DNA of 64,000 nt from Candidatus Baltobacteraceae bacterium (GTDB lineage: Bacteria > Vulcanimicrobiota > Vulcanimicrobiia > Vulcanimicrobiales > Vulcanimicrobiaceae). The notes under the pieces are model-generated. The model made no database searches, was not told the DNA's origin, and worked only from the letters and a program-made list of their open reading frames with translations. Numbering within the stretch: the stretch's first letter is position 1; each line of letters begins with the position of its first letter. The position numbers were made by a program, and so were the translations under genes. Below, in pieces: positions 8,902 to 20,730 of this stretch. The stretch covers positions 1 through 64,000 of the forward strand of contig DATJTX010000003.1 of assembly GCA_035502855.1 (NCBI GenBank). Reading direction: 5' to 3'.

Positions 8902-10287
8902 ATGCGCGATCTGCGCGATATCGACGAACGGCTCCAGCAAAATCCCGGCAATCCGGAGCTGCTCTTTGCGCGCGCCTGCATCCTCGATCAGCTCGGGCGC
9001 AACGACGAGGCGCGCGACGCCTACATCGAAGTGATCAAGCGCAACGGATCCCACGTCGCCGCGCTCGGGAATCTGGGGACGCTGCTGTACAACGCCGGCT
9101 ATCGCAGCGCTGCGCGCCTGACGTACGCCGAAGCCCTCAAGCACGATCCGAGCGACCTTCGCTCGCTGGCAAACCTCGGCAACGCATTGCTGGAATCGGG
9201 CGATTTGCCCGAGGCACGGCAGCTCTACGAGCGCGCGATCGCGCTCGACCCTGCTTTTTCACCCGCGCATCAAGGGCTCAGTCACGTCCTCGGACGGCTT
9301 GGCGAACATGAGGCGGCAGAAGAACACCGGCAGGCGGGATTTGCGGCGATGCCGGTTGTCGTGAGCGCGTTTCGCGGCGCAGGAGCGCCGGTCTCGGTCT
9401 TGCTCCTCTGCTCGGCGTATCGCGGGAACGTACCGACCGACGTTCCGTTCGACGATCGCACCTTCATGGTGGTCAAACTCTTCACCGACTACTACGAAGC
9501 CGACTTGCCGCTGCCGCCGCACGACGTGATCTTCAACGGGATCGGCGATGCGGATCTTTGTGAAGGCTCGCTCCTCTCCGCGCACGCGTTGCTGCAGGCG
9601 CACGGCGCGACGGCGATCAATCCGCCGGAACTGGTGCGCGAAACCGGGCGCGTGCAGGTCGCGCAGCGCCTGCGCAACATCGACGGTCTGATCGTGCCCC
9701 ATATCGAGGCCGTCGGACGCGACGAGCTCGCGCGGGTCGAACGGTATCCGGTGCTGGTGCGAGCGCCGGGATATCATGCCGGCGAATTCTTCGAACTCGC
9801 GCGCGATCGGAGCGAACTGGAATCTGTTGCGGCGGCCCTCCCGGGCGAACGCCTCCTGACGATCGAGCTGCTCGACGCGCGCGGCGCCGACGGAGCTTAC
9901 CGCAAATATCGTGTGCTCTCGATCGGCGGCCGGCTCTATCCGGTGCATCTTGCGAGGTCGACGCACTGGAAGGTGCACTATTTTTCGGCGGATCTGGCGC
10001 GCACGCCCGAGGCCGTCGCAGAAGAAGAAGCGTTTCTGCGTAACATGCGGACCGCGATCGGCGAGCGCGCGATGCGCGCGATCGAAACCGCGGCGCAGCG
10101 AATCGGTCTCGAGTACTTCGGCATCGACTTCGGGCTCGACGCGCGGGGGAACGTGCTCTTCTTTGAAGCGAACGCCACGATGCGCGCGGTGGTGCCGGTG
10201 CGCGACGATCCCAACGAGGCGCGCCGCGCCGCCGCGCTGGCGGCGAATGCAGCGATCCGGGAATTGGTTCTATCGAAGCAGGCGTAG
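8902..10287 (+). CDS. TPR-repeat protein fused to an ATP-grasp-like domain
   Basis: A 461-residue protein with two parts. Residues 1 to about 145 form about four tetratricopeptide repeats (for example AALGNLGTLLYNAGYRSAARLTYAEALKHDP). Residues about 165-461 look like a RimK/D-Ala-D-Ala-ligase type ATP-grasp: the C-terminal metal-binding segment FGIDFGLDARGNVLFFEANATM carries the expected acidic residues and Asn, and an earlier YPVLVRAPGYHAG segment lies where a nucleotide-binding strand would be. The substrate is unknown; ligation of a carboxylate to an amine or thiol would be the family chemistry. Start at ATG 8902 begins the TPR. Its 3' end overlaps the next convergent gene by 18 nt. Confidence 0.75.
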   Translation: MRDLRDIDERLQQNPGNPELLFARACILDQLGRNDEARDAYIEVIKRNGSHVAALGNLGTLLYNAGYRSAARLTYAEALKHDPSDLRSLANLGNALLESGDLPEARQLYERAIALDPAFSPAHQGLSHVLGRLGEHEAAEEHRQAGFAAMPVVVSAFRGAGAPVSVLLLCSAYRGNVPTDVPFDDRTFMVVKLFTDYYEADLPLPPHDVIFNGIGDADLCEGSLLSAHALLQAHGATAINPPELVRETGRVQVAQRLRNIDGLIVPHIEAVGRDELARVERYPVLVRAPGYHAGEFFELARDRSELESVAAALPGERLLTIELLDARGADGAYRKYRVLSIGGRLYPVHLARSTHWKVHYFSADLARTPEAVAEEEAFLRNMRTAIGERAMRAIETAAQRIGLEYFGIDFGLDARGNVLFFEANATMRAVVPVRDDPNEARRAAALAANAAIRELVLSKQA

Positions 10288-10590
10288 GTGACCGGTCGCG
10301 TAGATGCGGATCTGCGAATCGAAGCGGTGGTCCTTCCCGTCGATCCCGCGTATCCGCGAACGCACCGCGTAGTCGATGCTACCGTCGTGGTGATTGTGCG
10401 AAACCCCGATCACGTGCATGAGGGGATGTCCGTTCCGGAGTTCGAGGCGCTTGTGGGTTACCAAAAAGTGGGCGAGGCGCTCGTGCATCTCGCGGGAAAC
10501 GTGCGGTTCGTGGTGGGCGTGGGCCGGCCTCGGCTTGGGCTCGTCGACGCTCGCCGGTTTGGATGAAGCCTTACCCTTGAACCATGACAT
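10270..10590 (-). CDS. Small protein, paralogue of the divergent neighbour
   Basis: A 106-residue soluble protein I cannot assign to a named family. The N-terminus MSWFKGKASSKP is followed by a His/Pro-rich linker and then a compact domain ending in HDGSIDYAVRSRIRG...FDSQIRIYATGHLRLLR. The same layout and motifs (MSTWF start, DGSVDYIVRTRVHS, ESHVRVFADRRLKLIR end) occur in the gene at 10716-10997 on the other strand, so the two are paralogues arranged head to head. Its function is unknown. Its end overlaps the TPR/ATP-grasp gene by 18 nt. Confidence 0.7.
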   Translation of the reverse strand: MSWFKGKASSKPASVDEPKPRPAHAHHEPHVSREMHERLAHFLVTHKRLELRNGHPLMHVIGVSHNHHDGSIDYAVRSRIRGIDGKDHRFDSQIRIYATGHLRLLR

Positions 10591-10703
10591 TGCCGCTTCC
10601 TCATTGGCCTGCCGGAGCCCGGTACCGTTCTCGTGTCGATCAAATCTACGTTAAGGCCGGGCGATCTTTACCGGCTCGAAACCGCTGGTCACCGTACGCA
10701 TCC

Positions 10704-10718
10704 GATAATACTAACGTG
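10704..10718 (+). promoter_or_regulatory. -10 box placed for a leaderless start
   Basis: GATAAT at 10704-10709 is a good -10 hexamer, followed by only 6 nt before the GTG at 10716, so a transcript would begin at or next to the start codon. There is no Shine-Dalgarno before this GTG. No convincing -35 box is visible. Confidence 0.35.
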
Positions 10719-10997
10719 AGTACCTGGTTTTCGAAGCAGTCCGCCGCCCCGGCCCAGCCGCCCGTGCATCCGTCGCTCAATCTCGAGCACGCGATCGGAA
10801 TTTTGCTGTGCAAGCACGGGCGGCTGGTGCAGCGCACCGGGCGTCACCTCATGCACTTCAGCGCGAGCACGCGGCACCCCGACGGAAGCGTCGACTACAT
10901 CGTGCGCACGCGCGTGCACAGCGAGCACGGGATGGAGCGCAACTACGAGTCGCACGTCCGCGTTTTCGCCGACCGCCGGCTCAAATTGATTCGCTAG
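10716..10997 (+). CDS. Small protein, paralogue of the divergent neighbour
   Basis: A 93-residue protein of unknown function. The GTG at 10716 gives MSTWFSKQS, which matches the MSWFKGK start of the paralogue at 10270-10590; this decides the start. Shared features are HLMH...PDGSVDYIVRTRVHSE and the terminal SHVRVFADRRLKLIR. Both are basic and lack signal peptides or membrane segments. The two genes diverge from a 125-bp region and could be co-regulated. The stop overlaps the end of the convergent sdhE gene by 4 nt. Confidence 0.7.
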   Translation: MSTWFSKQSAAPAQPPVHPSLNLEHAIGILLCKHGRLVQRTGRHLMHFSASTRHPDGSVDYIVRTRVHSEHGMERNYESHVRVFADRRLKLIR

Positions 10998-11944
10998 CTG
11001 ATCAGCTCGCGTTCCACCATGATCGCTCGCGGATCGATCAGGTGTTTGTTGAGCCCGAGCTTCTCCGCCGGCACGCCGAGCGCAAACGCGACCAACTGCG
11101 GGAGATGAAACGTCGGCAGATCGGTCCGGCCCCAGCGTGCCGCCGAATCTTGCTGATATCCATCGAGCGCCAAATGGCAGAGCGGGCACGGCGTGATCAC
11201 GGCTTCTGCGCCATGGTCCTTGGCAATGCGCATGTTTTGACCGACCATGTCGGCGGCGGTGCCCTCTTTCTCGAGCTGAATGTGGAAGCCGCAGCAGCGC
11301 GTCTTGCCGGCGTAGTCGACCGGCTCGCCGCCGATCGCCGCGATCACGTCCTCGAGCGAGTGCGGATTGCGCGCCGACTCCCAGCCGTTCACGCTCTCGG
11401 GCCGGATGATGTGGCAGCCGTAGAAGGGCGCCACTTTGAGCCCGTTGAGCGGACGCACGACCATTTCGCGAAGGCAATCGAGGCCGATGTCGTCGATCAG
11501 CAGCCAGAGCAGATGGCGCACCATCACGTTGCCCTGGTATTTGGCGCCGAACTTGCCGAGAATCGCGTTGGCCTGTGCCATGCGCTCTTCGCTCTCGAGC
11601 AGTTCCTTGTTGGCGGCGCGCATGTGGCCGGTGCAGGTGGAGCAGATCGTGATCACGTCGTCGAGGCCGAGCGCCTCGGCCTGAGCGTAGGTGCGCGCGT
11701 TGAGCACGCGCGCGACGTCGCGGTTGACGTCGTTGACGACGGAGGCGCCGCAGCACGATGCCGCGGTGAGCTCGACCAATTCGATGCCGAGTTTGTCCGC
11801 CAGCAGCATCGTCGAGTTGAAGAGTTCTTTGCACGACTCTTTGGCCACGCATCCTGGGAAGAATCCGTAGCGGCGCGTTTCACGCGAACGCGAGGCCTTG
11901 TGCGAGTCGATCGCCTTTTCTTCGGGCAATAGCGTTGCAGACAT
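10994..11944 (-). CDS. sdhE: Non-classical succinate dehydrogenase/fumarate reductase subunit E (CCG-domain, HdrB-like)
   Basis: A 316-residue protein with two CCG domains, as in heterodisulfide reductase subunit B and SdhE of type-E succinate:quinone oxidoreductases. The first motif set is GCVAKESC, SCCG (about 63-66) and CSTCTG; the second is YGCHIIRP, RCCGFH and CPLCH. These cysteines bind iron-sulfur clusters (one may bind zinc) and in known type-E enzymes replace the haem/membrane-anchor subunits. There are no transmembrane helices, so membrane contact would be peripheral. It follows sdhB with an ATGA overlap, making a tightly coupled sdhA-sdhB-sdhE operon. This is a different protein from the flavinylation factor also called SdhE. 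Confidence 0.88.
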   Translation of the reverse strand: MSATLLPEEKAIDSHKASRSRETRRYGFFPGCVAKESCKELFNSTMLLADKLGIELVELTAASCCGASVVNDVNRDVARVLNARTYAQAEALGLDDVITICSTCTGHMRAANKELLESEERMAQANAILGKFGAKYQGNVMVRHLLWLLIDDIGLDCLREMVVRPLNGLKVAPFYGCHIIRPESVNGWESARNPHSLEDVIAAIGGEPVDYAGKTRCCGFHIQLEKEGTAADMVGQNMRIAKDHGAEAVITPCPLCHLALDGYQQDSAARWGRTDLPTFHLPQLVAFALGVPAEKLGLNKHLIDPRAIMVERELIS

Positions 11945-12945
11945 CAGCTAACCGGAACCTCCAAGGACTCGAAAATAGTACGGACTTCGTCGACTTTCGG
12001 AATCGGCTTGATCGAAGGAACGCCCAACATGGGAGCGGTTCCCCCAACCGCCATCTCGACCGGCGTCAGCTTGCCGCGCGCGACCATTCGCAGCGCCAAC
12101 GGCGTGACTTTGAGCAGACCGCGGACGTTGAAGCGCCCGACGGTGCCGAGGATCACCTCGGTCTCGGCCAGCATGCCGGTTTGCTTGATCGTCTTGGAGA
12201 CGACGAGCGCGTGGCGGGGGCCGCTCTCGTTCATCAGCACGCGGTCCTTGATCGAGGCGCGTTTGACGTCGATGATGCGATCGTTCGGATCGACGTGTTT
12301 GGGGCAGTACGAGCACGCGTAGCAGTGCGCGCAGAGCCAAAGATAATCTTCAGAAATCTGCGCGATGCGATCGGCACGCTTGGCATCGCGGACGTCTTCG
12401 ATGAAGCGGTAGGCGTAGGCGATTGCGGCCGGTCCGGCAAAGGCGGGGTCGACGCTGACCACCGGACACAGCGCGTAACACGTCGCGCACATGATGCAGT
12501 TGGCGACGGCGACCAGTTTTTTCATGTCGTCGGGCGAGACGCGGCGCTCGCGCGGATGATCTTCGTCGCGATCGGCCGGCTGCAAGTACGGTTTTAGCCG
12601 TGCGTACTTGTCCCAGAACGGGTCCATATGCACGACCATGTCCTTCATCGGCTGGAAATTCGGCATCGGGTCGACCGAAATCGTCCCGTCGGCCTTGATC
12701 ACGTCCTTGCAGTTGGTCTTGCAGGCAAGCCCGGTGATGCCGTTGATGTTCATCGAGCACGAGCCGCAGATCGCGGAACGGCACGAGCGGCGGAAGCTGA
12801 TCGATCCGTCGACCTCCGCCTTGGCGGTTTCGAGCGCGTCGAGCACGGTCGTGGTTTCCGGAACCTCGACCTCGACGAGATCGCGGTGGGGAACCGTGTC
12901 GACGGCCTCGTCGAAGCGAAAGAGATCGAGCTTTACCTTAGCCAT
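11944..12945 (-). CDS. sdhB: Succinate dehydrogenase/fumarate reductase iron-sulfur subunit
   Basis: A 333-residue electron-transfer subunit. The plant-type [2Fe-2S] ligands are C55, C60, C63 and C75 (SCRSAICGSCS...LAC). Two further clusters are CIMCATCYALCPV (about 149-161) and CAHCYACSYCPKHVDP (about 205-220). The second has four cysteines where classical SdhB binds [3Fe-4S], which fits a non-classical type-E enzyme. The C-terminal tail of about 100 residues is longer than in classical SdhB. The ATG at 12945 (MAKVKLDLF) is the chosen start, 2 nt after the stop of sdhA. Confidence 0.93.
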   Translation of the reverse strand: MAKVKLDLFRFDEAVDTVPHRDLVEVEVPETTTVLDALETAKAEVDGSISFRRSCRSAICGSCSMNINGITGLACKTNCKDVIKADGTISVDPMPNFQPMKDMVVHMDPFWDKYARLKPYLQPADRDEDHPRERRVSPDDMKKLVAVANCIMCATCYALCPVVSVDPAFAGPAAIAYAYRFIEDVRDAKRADRIAQISEDYLWLCAHCYACSYCPKHVDPNDRIIDVKRASIKDRVLMNESGPRHALVVSKTIKQTGMLAETEVILGTVGRFNVRGLLKVTPLALRMVARGKLTPVEMAVGGTAPMLGVPSIKPIPKVDEVRTIFESLEVPVS

Positions 12946-12947
12946 GA

Positions 12948-14633
12948 CTAATACGTTCTCACTTCGGGAGCGAACTTGGTGATGGTGACGCCGCGCGAAT
13001 AGTCCAGCCGCGGCGAGCCGTCCGGTTGCCGCCACGCCAGCGTGTGTTTCATCCAGTTCGCATCGTCGCGCTCAGGATAATCGGTGCGTGCCTGGGCGCC
13101 GCGTGATTCTTTGCGTTCGAACGCACCCTTCGCCAGCGCATACGCGGCGTCGATCAGGAAGTCGGTTTCGAACGTCGAGACGAGGTCGGTGTTGAACGTT
13201 TTGGATTTGTCCATTACGTAGACGCCGGCATCGAATTCTTTGCGCACGCGATCCATGTCTTGGACCGCCTTGGCCAGACCCTTCTCGTCGCGGAAGATGA
13301 ACGCGTTTTCGCTCATCGTCTCGTTCATCGCGCGGCGCAGTTTCGGCGCGCGCGTGCCGCCCTTGCTCCCCAGGAGCGCGGCCACGCGATCTTGCTCGGC
13401 CCGCAGCGTGCGGTCCGAGGGCTTCCCGTCGCCGACCTTCTTGATGTAGTCGACGGCGTGCTTGGCGGAACGCGAGCCGAAGACGATCGTTTCGAGCAGC
13501 GAATTGCCGCCCAGCCGGTTCGCGCCGTGGACGCTCACGCACGCGCACTCGCCGGCGGCGTACACGCCGGGGACGCGCGTCGCGCCGAATTTGTCGGTCT
13601 CGATGCCGCCCATGAAGTAGTGGGCGCCGGGGAGAATCGGAATCGGTTCGTTCACGGCGTCCTTGCCGGTCGCGTCGAGCGCGAGCTCGCGAATCTGGGG
13701 GAGACGTTCGAGAATTTTCTCGCGGCCGAGGTGGCGCATGTCGAGCAGCACGCAGCCGTCGATGCCGCGTCCCTCCAGGATCTCGGTCCACTCGGCACGT
13801 GATACCACGTCGCGCGAGGCGAGTTCCCCTTTGTTCGGCGCGTACTTGAACATGAAGCGTTCGCCCTGCGCGTTGAGCAGATAGGCGCCCTCGCCGCGCG
13901 CGCCTTCGGTCATCAGCACGCCGTTCTCTTTGAGCGTCGTCGGATGGAATTGCATGAATTCCATGTCCATCAGCGGGATGCCGGCTTTGTAGCAGATGCC
14001 CATGCCGTCCGCCGTCGAGGCGTAGCCGTTGGTCGTCTTCAAGAACATGCGGCCGGCGCCGCCGGTCGCGAAAATCGTGGCCTTCGCGACGATATGCTCG
14101 AGATCGCCGTTGCGCATGTTATAGGCGATCACGCCGGTGCCGACGCCGCCGTCGATCGCGAGCGCGGTGCAGAAATATTCTTCGTAGACCTTCACGCCGA
14201 AACGCTCGAGCTGTTCCCACAACGTGTGCAGGATCACCAGGCCCGTCACGTCGGCCGAGTAGCACGTACGCGGAGAGCCGGCGCCGCCGAACGGGCGCTG
14301 GGCGATGCGGCCGTCGGGAAGGCGCGAGAAGATGCAGCCGCGGTGCTCGAGCCAAATGATTTGATTGGGCGCGTCCTCGCACATCGCGGCGATGGCGTCT
14401 TGATCGCCCAGATAATCGGAGCCTTTGACGGTGTCGAAGGTGTGGGCATCGGGGGAATCATCTTCGCGATTTCCAAGGGCGGCGTTGATGCCGCCTTGGG
14501 CAGCCCCCGAGTGCGAGCGGACGGGATGCATTTTTGAGACGATGGCGACGTCGGCTCCGCCCTCCGCGGCTTCCACCGCAGCGCGCATGCCGGCGAGGCC
14601 GCCGCCGATGACGACGACGTCGTGCTTGATCAT
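12948..14633 (-). CDS. sdhA: Succinate dehydrogenase/fumarate reductase flavoprotein subunit
   Basis: A 561-residue flavoprotein that oxidises succinate or reduces fumarate. The FAD-binding motif GGGLAG is at about residues 10-15. HPVRSHSGAAQGG (about 36-48) contains the His that links to FAD in this family. The capping/active-site regions include the HPTTL and RGEGAYL segments, with the catalytic-base Arg region near GANRLGGNSLLE. It is first in an operon with sdhB and sdhE, and its promoter must lie in the 76-bp gap from the GGDEF gene. A TATAAA 6 nt before the ATG hints at a leaderless start, but no -35 supports it. Confidence 0.95.
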   Translation of the reverse strand: MIKHDVVVIGGGLAGMRAAVEAAEGGADVAIVSKMHPVRSHSGAAQGGINAALGNREDDSPDAHTFDTVKGSDYLGDQDAIAAMCEDAPNQIIWLEHRGCIFSRLPDGRIAQRPFGGAGSPRTCYSADVTGLVILHTLWEQLERFGVKVYEEYFCTALAIDGGVGTGVIAYNMRNGDLEHIVAKATIFATGGAGRMFLKTTNGYASTADGMGICYKAGIPLMDMEFMQFHPTTLKENGVLMTEGARGEGAYLLNAQGERFMFKYAPNKGELASRDVVSRAEWTEILEGRGIDGCVLLDMRHLGREKILERLPQIRELALDATGKDAVNEPIPILPGAHYFMGGIETDKFGATRVPGVYAAGECACVSVHGANRLGGNSLLETIVFGSRSAKHAVDYIKKVGDGKPSDRTLRAEQDRVAALLGSKGGTRAPKLRRAMNETMSENAFIFRDEKGLAKAVQDMDRVRKEFDAGVYVMDKSKTFNTDLVSTFETDFLIDAAYALAKGAFERKESRGAQARTDYPERDDANWMKHTLAWRQPDGSPRLDYSRGVTITKFAPEVRTY

Positions 14634-14709
14634 TGCTTCTTTATACTATCCGCTTTTTGGGCTGCAGCCACGACTATTATCGAGGGGAAGCCGCACGAGG
14701 CGCCCCGCC

Positions 14710-15840
14710 CTAGGCGCTGGCGTCCGCCTGGCCGCCCTCGCCTTTGTTCCGGTTATAGAAGCGGAACTGGTTCTTTCCAGCCTGCTTGGCCTGGTAGAGG
14801 GCTTCGTCGGCAGCGAAAAAGAGCGTCTGACCGTCGATGCCGTCGTTGGGAAACATCGCGACGCCGATCGAGGTGGCCAGGCCGTTGCGGCGGAGGGCCG
14901 ACATGATCCGCTCCACGCCGCGGCCCGTCTGGTCGCGATCGCTCTGGGCCATGATCAGCACGAACTCATCGCCCGCATACCGGGCGATGATATCGCCTTT
15001 GCGGGCGTTCTTTTTGAGGACCTGGGCAAAGCGCTTGAGGGCAAGATCGCCCAGCGAATGACCGCCCGAGTCGTTGATCTTTTTCAGGTCGTCGAGGTCG
15101 CAGATCACGAACGCGAACGGCGTGTCGTAGCGCTCGGAGGTGTGGAGCTCGCGCTCGAGCAGCTCGGTGAGCGCGCGCCGGTTGGGAATGCCGGTCAGCG
15201 AATCGGTATTGGCAAGGCGCTGAGTCTCTTCCAGCAGCCGGCGCGTCTCCTCGTAGAGACGCGCGTTCTCGACGGCGATAGCCGCCTGCGAGGCGAAGTC
15301 GAGCAGAACTCGCAGTTGGTTTTCGGTGATCTCGTTGCCGGGCGGATCGTCGGCGTAGAGCATGCCCCGCACGACGTCGCGTGCAACCAGCGGCGCGATG
15401 CAGTATGAACCGCGCGAATCCTCGAGCGGTGCATCGTCGTCATCGGCGGTGCCGTAGGCGAGCTGCAGCTTTCCTTGCGAAACGTCGGCCAGCGTCGAGT
15501 CGGCGCGAAAACCGCGGGGGTCGAGCGCGTGATTGACCGTGCCGTTTTCGTCGCATTCGAGGCGGCGAACGATGGCGTCGTCGTCGATCACGTCGAAGAG
15601 CACGACACGCTTGAATTTCAGGGCTTCGACCACACCGCGCAGAACCATCGAGAGGATGTCGTTGATCTCGAGCGTGGAGTTGATGGTGGAAAAGACCTGT
15701 TGCAGAACGAAGAGTTCGGCGTTCTGTTGTGCGTATTCGTCCCGTTCGGCTTCCAAAATGGCAATGCGACCGCGCAGCCGTTCGATCTCTTGGAGGAGTT
15801 CGACGGCTTCTGCGGAGCCGGCGGACAGGTTGGCGCCCAT
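14710..15840 (-). CDS. Diguanylate cyclase with GAF sensor domain
   Basis: A 376-residue soluble protein. Residues about 12-45 are a short coiled coil, about 45-190 a GAF domain and about 205-365 a GGDEF domain that would make c-di-GMP from two GTP. The active-site loop reads AGDEF (about 287-291); AGDEF is a tolerated variant. An inhibitory I-site RKGD lies five residues before it, so product inhibition is likely. The GAF ligand is unknown. The gene diverges from dnaE and could feed c-di-GMP control of the pilus operon encoded further along; that link is inference. Confidence 0.92.
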   Translation of the reverse strand: MGANLSAGSAEAVELLQEIERLRGRIAILEAERDEYAQQNAELFVLQQVFSTINSTLEINDILSMVLRGVVEALKFKRVVLFDVIDDDAIVRRLECDENGTVNHALDPRGFRADSTLADVSQGKLQLAYGTADDDDAPLEDSRGSYCIAPLVARDVVRGMLYADDPPGNEITENQLRVLLDFASQAAIAVENARLYEETRRLLEETQRLANTDSLTGIPNRRALTELLERELHTSERYDTPFAFVICDLDDLKKINDSGGHSLGDLALKRFAQVLKKNARKGDIIARYAGDEFVLIMAQSDRDQTGRGVERIMSALRRNGLATSIGVAMFPNDGIDGQTLFFAADEALYQAKQAGKNQFRFYNRNKGEGGQADASA

Positions 15841-15893
15841 CGTTTAAGGTAACGTCTAGCTTTCGAGTATTCTTTAGGTCAGGCTTGTAAGAC

Positions 15894-19338
<3,445 letters not shown>

Positions 19339-19349
<11 letters not shown>

Positions 19350-20631
19350 CGTCATCCCGTGCGCCGAACGGGCGCGAGCGGTGGGGATGCGCCGCGACGG
19401 CTGGGCACCCTCGCCCGAGCTGGTGAGCTCGGTGGCCGAAATCATCGTGGCCGTGCGGGTTCGCGGCGACGGCGCGCTGGTCGACTTCACCCGCCGCTAC
19501 GACGACGCGAACTACGATCTCTCGAAGCTGCGGGTGCCGATTCCGATGCATGACGGCGCGCGAGCGCTCGTGCCGCCGGAGATCGCCGAGGCGCTGCACT
19601 TGGCCAAAGAGCGCATCGGGCGCTTTCACGAACGGCAGCGCCCGGCCGATCTGGCCTACGTGGACGAGGACGGAACCCGCTACAGCCTGCGCTATCGCGC
19701 GCTGGACGCGGTGGCGGCGTACGTGCACGGGGGCCGCGTTGCCGCCGCATCGGCGGTGCTGATGAGTGCCGTGCCCGCCAAAATCGCCGGCGTTTCGCGG
19801 ACGATCGTGCTCTGTCCGCCGCGCCCGGGCGGCGTCGTGCACCCGGCGGTGCTCTACGCCTGCAGCCTCTGCGAGGTCGACGAGCTCTACGCGGTCGGCG
19901 GTGCGCACGCGATCGCTGCTGCGGCGTACGGCACCGATTCGATCGCGCGCGTCAACAAGATCGTGGGCTGGGGCGGCGCGATCGTGAGCGAAGCGAAGCG
20001 CCAGATCTACGGTGTGTGCGGCATCGACGGTCTTTCCGGACCGCCGGAGGTGCTCGTGGTTGCCGATGACGGCGCGAGCAGCGAGTACGTCGCGGGTGAG
20101 CTGCTCGCGCAAGCCGAGCGTGACATGTTTGCGCGCGTCGCGGTCCTTTCGGAATCTCGCCCGCTGCTCGAAGCGGTCGCGCAGCTGCTCGATACTTTCG
20201 ACGTGCGCACACTCCCGCACGGCGAGACGCTCGCGCACGTCATCGACGGCGCATGCTCCTTGCTGCACGCGCAAAACCGCGCGGAACTCTTCGATACGAT
20301 CGAAGCGATCGCGCCCGAGCGCCTCGCCTTACAAGTGCGTGATCCCGAACCGTATCTCGCCCGCGTGCGCCACGTCGGAACCGTGCTGGTTGGCGACATG
20401 ACGCCGCTCGCGTCGGGCGACTATCTCGCCGGAACCAATAACGTGTTGCCGCCCTCGGGCATGGCGCGCTTCGCGTCGGGCTTACGGCTGGACGACTTTT
20501 TGCGCAGCTTCAGCGTGGTGGAGAACTCGCGCGAGCGCATGCTCGCCGACGCCCTGCCGCTGGCGGCACTGTGCGAATTCGAAGATTTGCCGCATCACGC
20601 GCAAACGGCGAGGATGCGCAGCGGCGCATGA
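19339..20631 (+). CDS. HisD-like protein with altered catalytic residues
   Basis: A 430-residue protein with clear full-length similarity to histidinol dehydrogenase (EAKRQ, GIDGLSGPPEVLV, LLAQAE, GDYLAGTNNVLP). Compared with E. coli HisD from memory, several active-site residues are changed. Zn-ligand His262 is Arg (AQAERD), catalytic His327 is Arg (APERLAL), His367 is Asn (GTNNVL), and GPGN is GWGG. Gln259, Asp360, Glu326 and probably His419 are kept. It is therefore unlikely to oxidise histidinol in the normal way. It overlaps dnaE by 11 nt, with no other his gene nearby. Calling it hisD would be risky; the true role is unknown. Confidence 0.8.
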
Positions 20632-20730
20632 TCCTTCGAGGCTCACTGCGTTCGCACCTCAGGATGACGTATACGGAATGATCGTTCGAGGCTCACTGCG
20701 TTCGCACCTCACGATGACGTATACGGAATG
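20631..20730 (+). repeat. Two tandem 50-bp hairpin repeats with a compensatory base-pair swap
   Basis: Units 20631-20680 and 20681-20730 are identical except at positions 4 and 32 of the unit. In unit 1 these are C and G; in unit 2 they are G and C. Those two positions pair in the imperfect hairpin formed by ATCS and SGAT together with GAGG/CCTC, so pairing is preserved. The last three bases of unit 2 are the ATG of the following HAD gene. The sequence resembles dispersed REP-like elements (ttcgaggctc..tgcg). Confidence 0.85.
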
